Shown here: positions 1-11,021 of the stretch, piece by piece
Layout of the letters: each line of letters opens with the position of its first letter
Position numbering within the stretch: the first letter of the stretch is position 1
Source: Meconema thalassinum
Lineage: Eukaryota > Arthropoda > Insecta > Orthoptera > Tettigoniidae
Assembly: GCA_946902985.2 (NCBI GenBank)
Contig: OX336397.1
Location: 185,136,813-185,200,812, forward strand
Direction of reading: 5' to 3'
Length of the DNA: 64,000 nt
Program-made: the position numbers and the translations under genes
Notes under the pieces: generated by a model
What the model saw: only the letters and a program-made list of their open reading frames with translations
Database searches by the model: none
Told to the model about the DNA's origin: nothing

Positions 1-380
1 TTAAATCGCGAGAAAAGTCTATTTAAAAGTCTCAACTTAGCTTGGCCGCCATGTTGGATTTGTAGTTACCAGGTTTTTGAAAGTCTCATAGGTGAACTTT
101 TAGTAGTACCCTTTATCACCGTACACAATTTTTGGGTGATATCGGTAATAGTTGCGGAGATACTGAATGCTGGTGAAATATTTTTCGCAGTCACCATGTT
201 GGATTGGTGAAACACAATAAAATTTGAAGAGCATGCACGAAGTCGGCCAGAATGGTGCTATGATCTTACCGAGTTTCATTGAAATCGCACGAGCCGTTTA
301 GAAGTTAAAAGGGTGGACACACACCTCACACACACACGCACACACACACATGGACAAAAGGAATGTCTGTTTGTTCATAT
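1..380. other. Gene-free start with CA microsatellite
   Basis: I see no coding signal here. A CA-rich simple repeat lies at about 316-350. The stretch leads directly into the repeat array that starts near 380 and may belong to the same Helitron-like element whose 3' end is at 5876. Confidence 0.5.
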
Positions 381-1983
381 TTTATGAGTTCATAAACCAT
401 TCATCCGATTGCGATCAAATTTTGGTGAGTTGTTGTACACACTTCCGGGAGGTTTACAGGCATAGTTAATCCATTTCAAAATATATAGCGCGCGAGTAGT
501 TTAAACAAATGCGTAACGGCGATGAGTTCATTTACAATTCATCCGATTGCGTTCAAATTTTGGTGAGTTGTTGTGCACAGTCCCGGAAATGTATTAGGCG
601 TAGTAAATCCAATTTACAATAGATGGCGCGCGAGATGCTTCAAAAATGGCGTGCGTTTGTATCAAGAAAGTCCCATATGCGTTCATATACCATTCATCCC
701 ATTGAGATGTTGTATACACTTCAGGGAAGGCTTCTGGCTTAGTAAATCCACCTAACAGTAGGTAGCGCACGAGTAGATTCAACAAATGAGCGACGACGTG
801 CGAAGGGTTTCAAAAAAGTCCTGTATGCGTTCACATATAATTCGTCCGATAGCGATGAAACTTGTGTGAGAGGCTGTGTGCACTTCAGGCAAGGTTTATG
901 GCTGAGTAAATCCACTTTTCGATAGGTAGGGCACGAGCAGATTCAACAAATGAGCGATGACGCGCGAAGCGTTTCAACAAAGTCCTGTATGCGTTCACAT
1001 ACCTTTAGTCCAATAGCGATGAAATTTGGGTGAGAGGTTGTGTACACTTCGGGGAAGCTTTCTGGGTTAGTAAATCCACTTTGCATTAGCTATCGCACAA
1101 GTAGATTAAACAAATGAGCGATGACGCGCGAAATGTATCACCATAGTCCCGTATGCGTTCATATACCATTCGTCCGATAGCGACTAAACTTGGGTGAGTT
1201 GCGGTATACACTTCAGGGAAGGTTTCAGGCTTAGTAAATCCACTTATCAATAGGTAGCGCTCGAGTAGATTCAACAAATGAGCGACGACGGGCGAAGCGT
1301 TTCAACAAAGTCCTGTATGCGTTCACATACCATTAGTCCGATAGCGATAAAATTTGGGTGAGTTGTTGTGTACACTCCAGGGAAAGTTTCAGGCTTAGTC
1401 AGTCCATTTTACAGTAGGTAGCGCACAAGTAGATTCAACAAATGAGCGAAGACGCGCGAAGCGTTTCAACTAAGTCCCGTATGCGTTCATATACTAATCG
1501 TCCGTTAGCGATGAAAGTTGGGTGAGATGTTGTGTACACTTCAGGGAAGGTTTCTGGCTTAGTACTTCCACATTACAATAGATATCACACAAGTAGATTC
1601 AACAAATGATGGACGGCACGCGAATCGCTTAAACAAAGTCCCGTAGTGTTCAAATACCATTCATCCGATTGCTATTAATCTTTGGTTGAATTGTTGTGCA
1701 CACACCAGGAAAGGTTTCTGACTTAGTAAATCTTTTTTACAATAGGTAGCGCACGAGTAGTTTCAACAAATGAGCAAAGGCGCGCGTATCGTTTTAAAAA
1801 AATCACATGCGTTCATATACCATTCCTGCGATTGCAATGAAATTTAGAGAACTGTTGTTTCCACTTACGCGAAGATTTCTGATTTAGTAAATCCATTTTA
1901 CAATTGGTAGCGCACGAGTAGATTCAACTAATGATAGACAGTGAGTGAATCGTTTCAACCAAGTCTCGTATGCGTTTAAATAC
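380..1983 (+). repeat. Degenerate tandem array of about 164-bp units (first part)
   Basis: About ten imperfect copies follow one another, each with a variant of CATTCATCCGATTGCGATGA, then TTGGTGAGTTGTTGTGTACA, a GTAAATCCA block and a GCGCACGAGTAGATTCAACA block. The anchor recurs near 397, 537, 678, 838, 1003, 1167, 1331, 1496, 1659 and 1820. Short open frames on both strands reflect the repeat, not genes. The array stops at an inserted element at 1984 and resumes at 5356. Another copy lies at 10265-10340. Internal minisatellites of this type are common in insect Helitrons. Confidence 0.85.
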
Positions 1984-4900
1984 TGTGCCCGTTTAGACCG
2001 ATGTCCGGACGAACGCATATGCATTTCACTAAAAATCAGTCAGCACGAGAATCAAAATATCCCGGGGCGCCAGATGGGTTAAAGTGACTACAATAACTCA
2101 ACAGATTAAATCGCTTTACTGATTTTCGACTCGCTGCAATAATAAGGATAGAAGGAGATTTTCTGAAAATAGCACAACCTGTAAAATTATCTCATTTTAT
2201 TTAAAACGTTAAAAACTACTGAAGGCATGCCAAAAATAGCATAATATATGCATGACGAATCATACATTATATACAAGATTTACAATTCTACCAACATATG
2301 AACACTTGGCAATTGAGACGAAGGTCAAAGTACTAGTCCTGTGTACTTCGCTCAAAAGAATTATTTACAGTAGTAAGGTTTTGTCAGTGCAAATGCAATT
2401 GTCCTTCTTGATTCCTATCTTATTTGAGTATTCACATATTGAAATGAAATTGAATTTATCACTCGGTGAAAAATATATCACTGTTTCAGATTTCAAAATT
2501 ATAGTAGCAAATTAACTAACACTTCAGGATTCAGTTATCTCAAGATTTGTTCAATTACAAAGTTATTAACAAGGAATACAACACAATATCATTTACATGG
2601 ACATTCGAGCATTTGGATTCGAAATTTCGATAAACAGAAAATAGTTATTGAATCATCTGTTCTCGATCCAAAATCTATTCAGAGCTCTTGACTCAATTAT
2701 CAATATAATAGTCAAAAAATTATTATCCTCAAAATATAAATGCAATTCAATATGGATTCAATCGATTAACTATCACTTGGAAATATTATTTAGAAAATTT
2801 ATCATTAAACAATATCATTTGTTATTATGAAAATTACAATTATTTGACAAAATGTCAAATATGTTAATCATCAAATTTATTTGCAAAATGTTTATATTTT
2901 TACAGGATCACAAAAATCCTCTCAGTTTGTAGTGGTTGTTAAGAAGTAAGAGTTTTAAATAATTTACAGCATCGGCCCATTCGATTTAAATGCGTCAAAA
3001 ATCACATAATCATAATTAGCATTTAGACAACGGAAAAGTCTTTTCATAATGCAAAGTACAAGTTTAACAATAGCAATTTTCGGGCAGGCAATTCCTAGGA
3101 ATATATCTAGAACACGTGGGTAAAATGTGAATTGTCAATGATGGCTCAACAAAATAACCTTTGGTTATATCTCTACGGAAGTGTGGCTAAATTCAACTCC
3201 TCCACTAATTTCAAAGACATCCAACCTACAATATGGTTGATGCTTCATTTCAACAACCTCATTCCTGCGACTTAATTGCACAATCAGAATGGCATATTTA
3301 ACGCTTTGCAAACACAACAATTATTTCTTCCCAAATTATACAGAATAATCAAGCGTTTGCTTGTTACGACAACTGGAAGATTTATAAGTTAGTAAACTCC
3401 CCCAATGAGTTTTCATTAATAATTTTACCATCTGTTTAAAACATGAATAACTCCAGACCGTGTCTATTCTTAGCCAAACGTTTTATCTGAAGACGTTGCT
3501 CAATGATTTTAATTTATACAAACTCTAGCAAAAACCCTGTTTTATACATGCTTTTGGCTCTTCTCAAAGATTTAAATGCATAATGCAAGTGTAAAATACT
3601 TCCACTGAATTAATATGTTATTTGCTTGTGGGCATGCGTTAACCACTAACCTTCGGAATCAATAACTATCCGATCTTAGGAAAATTGTTTTAAATGTCAA
3701 ATGTAATCACACTACATGATAATGATTATTAGAAATCACAAATATTATTATTATCTCAGAAAATTGAAAATAATAATTATTATTAAATCAACATTATTTT
3801 TATTATTATTTTCTTAACAAATGGATATAAAGTTGTTGAACTGTTCGGGGAATATCATCCTCGACTTCATAATAATGGATAAATATCCATTCCTCAACTT
3901 AAATTTATTTTTAAATTTTCAGTTACGACGGCTGATGACCGTGATTAGAAAAATATCAAAATTAAATAAATGCTCGTTCTGCTCGTCCATACATTTCGAA
4001 TCATTGACTTCTGAGTGTAAAAACTGCTCAGATCAATGCTTCTATTGCAAAAGAAAATATATTTGCAACAGCAAAAACATCGATGAAAAGAAAATATTTG
4101 TTGGTAAGACTGTAGAAAAATTGAGAAATTCCAGCTAACTACGCATAGAAATAATGCAGATTGTAGCTTACATTCATGTAGATCTTGATGCTGGTAATCT
4201 GGTCTGAACCAGATTATTTCAGTCTTCTTGTACCCATCAGGACACGTATTTATAATCTTGTATCGGCCTCAATTTTATACCCGCAATGGTCTTAGTCAGA
4301 CATAGCGGTATTCATACTTGTAGCCTGAATATCTTGATGAAAATAGTCCGTAAAATGATGAAAAATTACCAGTTTTAACTCGAACAAACTGTAATGCCTT
4401 CAATACTGTCACTACTCTTACAATCTTATGCAACACATGTTCGAGCTCTGAATATCTGTTCCCTGGGCAGAGTTTCTCACTCTCCAGACAATGCTATGCA
4501 TGCTGGTTTCCCTATGTCGTCTAGTGAACTGAACTGTGCAAGACTGGTAGGTGAACAGTACTGACTTATTTTGGTTGATCGAAAGTTATTAAGTCCAAGA
4601 CTTATTCTGGTTGTTTGGATGAAATAATCCAAGTTAAATTTTAGTGGACAGTGGAAAGCAAAATATAGACTAAGTCTATTCATATGTCCATTGTAGCAGT
4701 AAATTATTACCAATGCCACAAAGTCTATCAGCTCGGTGATAACTTTTGAAAAGTTCGAAAATCACTATAATGTTAAACACTTTTATAAGACCAGTAACCA
4801 TGTACTGTCGTCGAAATCACTAAGTCCCAGCAACTGTGTGCTAGTAATAAAGTAGATTTTGCAACCATGTGCACGAAGATTAATTACACAGTGAACAGTG

Positions 4901-5355
4901 TTCGGAGCGACGTAGAGTGTTTAGAGATAGAGCTATTGCGAAGAAGTGACTGTACTTAGCTCTAGCAAAGAAGTGACTGTACTAAGCTCTGGCACGCAGG
5001 CTTTATATACCCCGCAAGCGGACTCCTCGAGGTCAATGCGTGAAATATGCTGAAACTAAAACATCGCATATCTCAGCTTCCGCTCAATCAATTTCCTCGA
5101 AATAAAGTACATTCTTCCTCCCTTGTCCGTGCCAGTAATCTGATGTTAGTCTCAAGATTCTACTCCATCGGGAAATATTTAATGTCAATTTAGCTTCGAC
5201 TATGACGCTCTCGCCTACGTCACTTAGCCATTTCTTGGCAGCACAAAGCTTCCATTTCCTTCTTAGAAGTATCGGCGCGCTCTATTCAAACTTTCAATTC
5301 TGGACTTAGCATTGTGGCCTGTTCTCTCAAATCTGGGCGACTGGATTTGGGCACA
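1984..5355. mobile_element. 3.4-kb insertion with TG...CA ends, possible solo LTR
   Basis: The segment starts TGTGCCC, ends GGGCACA, and is flanked by ATAC on both sides (1980-1983 and 5356-5359). Removing it joins two halves of a tandem-repeat unit, so it is an insertion. TG...CA ends with a 4-bp duplication fit a solo LTR of a Gypsy-like or similar retroelement. A TATA-like box at 5002-5009 and a duplicated block of about 36 bp at 4938-4995 would fit an LTR promoter. At 3.37 kb it would be unusually long for a solo LTR. A DNA transposon with short inverted ends is the alternative. No transposase or polymerase was recognised inside. Confidence 0.6.
5002..5009 (+). promoter_or_regulatory. TATA-like box inside the 3.4-kb insertion
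   Basis: The sequence TTTATATA sits about 350 bp before the right end of the insertion, after two near-identical blocks of about 36 bp (4938-4995). This is the usual position for an LTR promoter, but no transcript evidence is available. Confidence 0.3.
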
Positions 5356-5876
5356 ATACCATTCATCCGATTGTGATAAAACGTTGGTGAGTTGAAGGTG
5401 TATGAATTAGTAAATCCATTTTTCAATGGGTGGCGCACAAGAAGATTCAACAAATGAGTGAAGGCGCGTGAATCGTTTAAACAAAATCTCGTATGCGTTC
5501 ATATGCCATTCATCCGATTGCGATGAAACGTTCATGAGTTATTGTGTACTCGCCAGGGAAGTTTTTCGACTTAGTAAATCCATTTTACAATAGGTAGCGT
5601 ACGAGTATATTCAACAAATGGGTGACGGCGCTCGAATTGTTTCAACAATGTCCAGTATGCGTTCATATACCATTCATTTCATTGCGATGAAACTTTGGTG
5701 AGTTGTTGAGCACGCTCCCAAGATTTTTTTGAGATAGTAAATCAATTTTACAATAGTTTAGAGGTGGTTAACGGAAAATAAATAAATATTGGGAATCCAA
5801 AAGCATTTCAACAAACAATGTTACAATGCCAACACTTTCTTTGATTGGCATTGCAACGCATGGCGGGTACAGCTAG
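5356..5876 (+). mobile_element. Helitron-like 3' end with resumed repeat array
   Basis: The 164-bp repeat family continues from 5356 to about 5765. The segment then ends GGCGGGTACAGCTAG at 5876, followed by T and AT-rich DNA. A GC-rich short hairpin region, CTAG and a following T are the typical Helitron 3' terminus. No Rep-helicase gene belongs to this copy, so it looks non-autonomous. Its 5' end is not in the window or not recognisable. Confidence 0.6.
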
Positions 5877-5935
5877 TATTAAATAAATAAAAATTAAATA
5901 ATAAAAAATTGAAAATCAAAAATCTATATATTAAA

Positions 5936-6850
5936 AATATTTATGGAAACTTAAGCCAGTCCGTCCGGCCATTCTATCCGGTCGATTTCCTTCATTCCTT
6001 TTTTTGAAAGGTATTCATGCAAAGATTTGTTATCAAGTATTACAAATCACGTAACTTCCGCCTTTCACTAATTATTTGATTTTTAAACATTTTCCAACTT
6101 TTTATCTCATTAAAGCAATCATATCTTTGGTTATAATTGAAGTATGCAGGTCGTTTTGGTCTACGAACACTCAGTGAATCTAGCGCTTTTATTTGAGCTG
6201 TTAACTGCTCAAATCGGCGGATTCTGAGGTAAGTTATGAGTGGACATTCGACATTACATCTCATTTTTTCAACATTTTGTCTCATTTTAGCAATAATATG
6301 TTTGGTTCTAATTGAGTTACACAGTTCGTTTTGGTCTAATAGCACTCAGTGGATCAAGGACTATCTTTTGAGGTATTAAATATTTAAATTGGTTGAATCT
6401 GAAGAATGTTATGAGTGCCGAAGGCAATATTAGAAATATTTATGAAAATTTAACCGAGTCCGTCCGACCGTTCTATCCGGTCGATTTCCTTCATTCCTTT
6501 TTTAAATGAAAGGTATTCATGCAAAGATTTGTTATCAAGTATTACAAATCACGTAACTTCCGTCTTTCACTAATTATTTGATTTTTAAACATTTTCCAAC
6601 ATTTTATCTCATTAAAGCAATCATATCTTTGGTTCTAATTGAGCTAAGCAGTTCGTTTTGGTCAAAGAGCACTCGATGGATCAAGTTCTTTCTTTTGAGG
6701 TATTAAATATTTAAATTGATTGATTCTGAGGAAAGTTATGAGCGCCGAAGTGAATATTATAAATACTGTATTTAAGAAAACTTAACCGAGTCCATCCGGC
6801 CATTCTAGCCGGTCGATTTCCTTCATTTTTTTAAATGAAATATATTCAGC
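5936..6850. repeat. Long direct repeats spaced about 490 bp
   Basis: A block with CCGTCCGGCCATTCTATCCG and TCGATTTCCTTCATTCC, then GTATTCATGCAAAGATTTG, occurs near 5950-6110, again near 6450-6610 and partly near 6780-6850. An accompanying block (TTTCTTTTGAGGTATTAAAT) also repeats. Minus-strand frames in it are short and not convincing. No known element was recognised. Confidence 0.7.
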
Positions 6851-7755
6851 AAAGAAGTCCGCGGCAGCTCCCACATCATAAGTGTTTTTACGTTTTCATT
6901 TCTTCCATAAATCTACATTCAGTGGAAATTTAAATTACTAGCTTGGGAGTGAGATTTCAAGCTTGCGATAGACCTATCACCACAGATTCAACAAGCATCA
7001 AACTGTCGAGTCGTGTCGAGTTAATACTTCAGAAAATAGTATAGCAGATATGTGTGGAGTTTCGCTGTTCACCTTGGCCATCCAGAAATGCGTTTGGGAC
7101 CTGACGTACGTGTGCCTTTTAATCTTCCGCTGGGTAAACCGTTAAAGATAAGGTGGGACACATAGAGGACAGGCAGACATCCACACATTTTATCTCAAAA
7201 GTCTACTTCATCATTTGCCCAAAAGCAACGGTACCGTAAATGTCTGTTCAGGTCCGTAGCATGAAGACATTCGAACAGCAAATATGTCATATGAAAAAAA
7301 AAGTGGTGCAGGACTGTTAAAATGAATGCTGCAGAGCAGCACGGGTCTCCCAGTAAATATTAAATGAAACTTAAATAATAAATACTAAATGGAAACTAAA
7401 TAATAAATATTAAATGAATAAAATGAAATAAATAAATAAAAAATATCTTGAATCGGCAGTCATCTTGGATCAACTGCTTGTGCTATCCTGTCGTAGGCAG
7501 CAAGGTGTCATGTCACATGACATTGTGGAAACCAGTCGCAATCATACTCACCCTTGGAAGCGTCCATCAATAAAAGAAATTCTAAAATTGAAATTGATGT
7601 GTCCTGTGGATAGAGGGGATGGAGACCTTTTGTTTGAGCCCTCACACGACTTTCTCCGGCTATCCTTTGGGTGATATCGACTCTTTTAGGAAATCTCGAG
7701 TAGGTGACCTTGTAGTTCATCAATAATCGATAAATCGATAATCAATAAATAATAA
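6851..7755. other. Gene-free AT-rich stretch before the large Helitron
   Basis: No gene was recognised. From about 7350 the sequence is dominated by TAAATAA-type simple repeats, a typical Helitron landing site. A block at about 7605-7680 resembles one at 27430-27500 on the other side of the Helitron. Confidence 0.5.
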
Positions 7756-7789
7756 TCTGTATATATAAAGCACAAAGTTTGTCTGTCTG

Positions 7790-9660
7790 TCTGTCTGTCT
7801 GTTATGTATACAAATCTACACCGTTCACCGATCTGAGCCAAAATTCGTATACTTACCCTTTGGAACCCTGCTGGTAACTCTGTCCACTTGAAATTTCAGA
7901 CAGACCACCCCATTCCCTGCATTTAGGCCCTTTGGCACAAATCTACACCGTTTCACCGATCGGAACCAATATTTGTATACTTACCCTTTGGAGCCCTGCG
8001 GGTAACACTGTTTTCATGAAATTTCGGACAAACCACTCCATTCCCTGCATTTAGGCTCTTTGGCACAAATCTACACCGTTTCACCGATCAGAACCAAAAT
8101 TCGTCTTCTTACCCTTTGGTACCCTGCGAGTAACACTGTCTGCTTGAAATTGCCGACAGACCACCCCGTTCCCTGCATTTAGGCCCATAGGCACAAATCT
8201 ACACCGTTTCACCGATCAGAACCAAAATTCGTATACTTACCCTTTGGTACCCTGCGAGTAACACTGTGTGCTTGAAATTGCGGACAGACCACTCCATTCC
8301 CTGCATTTGGTCCTTTGACCCTAATCCACACCGTTTCACCGATCTCAACCAAAATTTGTATATTTACCCTTTGGAACCCTGCGACTAACACAGTCTGCTT
8401 GAAACTGCGGAGAGGCCATTCCATCCCCTGCATTTTGGCCGTTTGACACAAATCTACACCGTTTCACCGATCTGACCCAAATTTTACATACTTACCCTTT
8501 GGAACTCGACAAGTAACACTGTTCACTTTGAATTTCGGACAGACCACACTATTCCCTGCTTGTTGGCCCTTTGGCACAAGACCACACCGTTTCCCTGATC
8601 TGAACTAAATTTTACACAATTACCCTTTGGAACTCGGCGAGTAACAGTGTCCACTTGAAATTTCGGACAGACCACTCCATTCCCCGCATTTAGGCCCTTT
8701 GGCACAAATCTACACCGTTTCACCGATCGGAACCAATATTTGTATATTTACCCTTTGGAGCCCTGCGGGTAACACTGTTTTCATGAAATTTCGGACAAAC
8801 CACTCCATTCCCTGCATTTAGGCTCTTTGGCACAAATCTACACCGTTTCACCGATTAGAACCAAAATTCGTCTACTTACCCTTTGGTACCCTGCGAGTAA
8901 CACTGTCTGCTTGAAATTGCCGACAGACCACCCCTTTCCCTGCATTTAGGCCCATAGGCACAAATCTACACCGTTTCACCGATCAGAACCAAAATTCGTA
9001 TACTTACCCTTTGGTACCCTGCGAGTAACACTGTGTGCTTGAAATTGCGGACAGACCACTCCATTCCCTGCATTTGGTCCTTTGACCCTAATCCACACCG
9101 TTTCACCGATCTCAACCAAAATTTGTATATTTACCCTTTGGAACCCTGCGACTAACACAGTCTGCTTGAAACTGCGGAGAGGCCATTCCATCCCCTGCAT
9201 TTTGGCCCTTTGACACAAATCTACACCGTTCCACCGATCTGACCCAAATTTTACATACTTACCCTTTGGAACTCGACAAGTAACACTGTTCACTTTGAAT
9301 TTCGGACAGACCACACTATTCCCTGCTTGTTGGCCCTTTGGCACAAGACCACACCGTTTCCCTGATCTGAACTAAATTTTACACAATTACCCTTTGGAAC
9401 TCGGCGAGTAACAGTGTCCACTTGAAATTTCGGACAGACCACTCCATTCCCCGCATTTAGGCCCTTTGGCACAAATCTACATCGTTTCATCGTTTCACCA
9501 ATCTGAAACAAAATTTGTATACTTACCCTTATGGAACCCGATGAGTAACACTGTCAACTTGAAATTTCGGACAGACCACTCCATTCCGTGCATTTAGGCC
9601 CGTTGGCACATATCTACATCGTTTCACCTATCTGAACCTAAATTTGTATTCTTACCCTCC
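7790..9660. repeat. Minisatellite of about 153-bp units with 767-bp higher-order repeat
   Basis: Units contain ATCTACACCGTTTCACCGAT, TACTTACCCTTTGGAACCC and CAGACCACTCCATTCCCTGC. A block of five units near 7954-8720 recurs almost unchanged 767 bp later (8721-9487), so the array grew by duplicating groups of units. The minus-strand open frames of 66-122 aa across it repeat with the same spacing and are products of the repeat. Confidence 0.9.
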
Positions 9661-9899
9661 ATCTCAACCAAATGTTAGATACCTACCGTTTGGAACCCGA
9701 CGAGTAACTCTGTCTACTTGAAACTTCGGACAGACCACTACATACCCTGCATTTAGGCCCTTTGGCAAAAATTTACGTACCCTTTGGAACCCCCACCTCA
9801 GTGCCCGAAGACCACGTTTAATATGGTTCACTTCGGTGATACTGTGCGGGACCAGAAAATCACGTTTCAAGGCCCTTGAACCAAGCGTGTCGGAAGTTA

Positions 9900-10425
9900 A
9901 GCAACACCACAGTATTCTCAGCCTGTGATGTTTAAAATATGGTTTTCTATTGGTTTGTAAGTTTGATGTGCCAGTTCAGTAGTAGTAGTCGTCTTAATTA
10001 CCATCTTTATCTAGAGGGCAAATGACCTAGATTTTACGTCCTTGAATCAATCCTGTCACTCCACATAGTCTTCCTCGCCTGTGATTTTTGAAATATGTAT
10101 TTCTACTAGTTTGTAAGTTTGATGTACCAGTTCGGTAGTGTTCGTCTTAATTATCGTCCTTAATACCACTCGCTCGACTGTGATTCATAAAATGTTTCTT
10201 TCTATTACGTTAGTTTGTAAGTTTGATGTGTCAATTCAATAGTGGTAGTGTATGCATGGCCCCTAAGCGTTTATGTACCATTCATCCGATTGCGATAAAA
10301 CTTGGGTGAGTTGTGTGGATTCGAGGGAAGGTTTCTAGCTACAAATTATTTATGTAACACAAAAGGGTGAGGGACTAACAGGAAATTTTAAATACCACAG
10401 TAGCCCAATTGCGCAATGCCAGTTG
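9900..10425. repeat. Helitron internal repeat family, left part
   Basis: Two to three degenerate copies contain GGTTTGTAAGTTTGATGTGC and GGGCAAATGACCTAGATTTT. The same family fills 20340-21450 and recurs near 26900-27010. The break between left and right parts is therefore the insertion that carries the BEL element. A single copy of the 164-bp family from 380-1983 also lies at 10265-10340. Confidence 0.75.
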
Positions 10426-11021
10426 CGATGATGATTATTATATTTGTTGTTTTAAGGTGCCTAACATCGAGGTTATCAGTCCCCAATGGTTTGGGGGATC
10501 GTGAAAAATGAAACTACAACTAAAACTAACTACAAAACTTATGGGCTAGAGGAAGATCAGGACAAAAGAAAGTAATAAGGGAATTAAAAGACAGGAGGAA
10601 GGGAAATGCCCTCAACCCTGGATAAATGAGAATTGAGGAACTTGGAAGGATGGAGAGCCACGAAAGGCAGATAGGAAAGTGAAAGAGGAGAGGGGTCCGT
10701 CCCAAAGGCAATGGAAAAAGGGGTAAAACCGGACCCAGCCCAGGAATCCCTCTGGGTTGCCGGCTTCCTAACTCACCCGCCGTTAGCCCTAGTGGGGATA
10801 CCAGAAGTGCTGGGGCTACACACACCCTGCCTCCTTGAGGGCGTTGTGCAGAAGACAGGAGATACTGGATTATGAAAGGGAAAAGGAGGCTGACCCCTCG
10901 AAGAATGAGGGTATCAGGAAAGATGAGACAACGGCCAATTAAGGCGGGAAAGTGAAAGACTCCCTAGCCCTCGGATACCCTCATACAGTCGGGGTCGGAA
11001 GAGAACAAGAGTAGACCAAGG
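10426..11021. repeat. Interspersed repeat, left part, target of the BEL element
   Basis: The stretch begins near TTTTAAGGTGCCTAACATCG and runs into GTCGGAAGAGAACAAGAGT just before the BEL insertion. Its right part resumes at 19805. The wording resembles a repeat I have seen in polyneopteran sequences, a recollection and not a search. The minus-strand frame here is proline-rich low-complexity translation and is not supported as a gene. Confidence 0.6.
11017..11021. repeat. 5-bp target site duplication of the BEL element (left)
   Basis: CAAGG lies directly before the 5' LTR and again directly after the 3' LTR (19805-19809). Five base pairs fits BEL/Pao integration. Confidence 0.9.

Noticed and set aside
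594..1277. Short minus-strand frames with similar proteins at two places
   Set aside because: They are copies of the 164-bp tandem unit, not related genes.
380..1983. Regularly spaced repeats that could suggest a CRISPR array
   Set aside because: The units are contiguous, imperfect and about 164 bp long with no distinct spacers, and the DNA is eukaryotic.
8209..9870. Minus-strand open frames of 66-122 aa
   Set aside because: They recur with exactly the 767-bp period of the higher-order repeat and contain only repeat translation.
10526..10825. Minus-strand proline- and leucine-rich frame of 99 codons
   Set aside because: Low-complexity translation of an interspersed repeat with no domain or conserved start.
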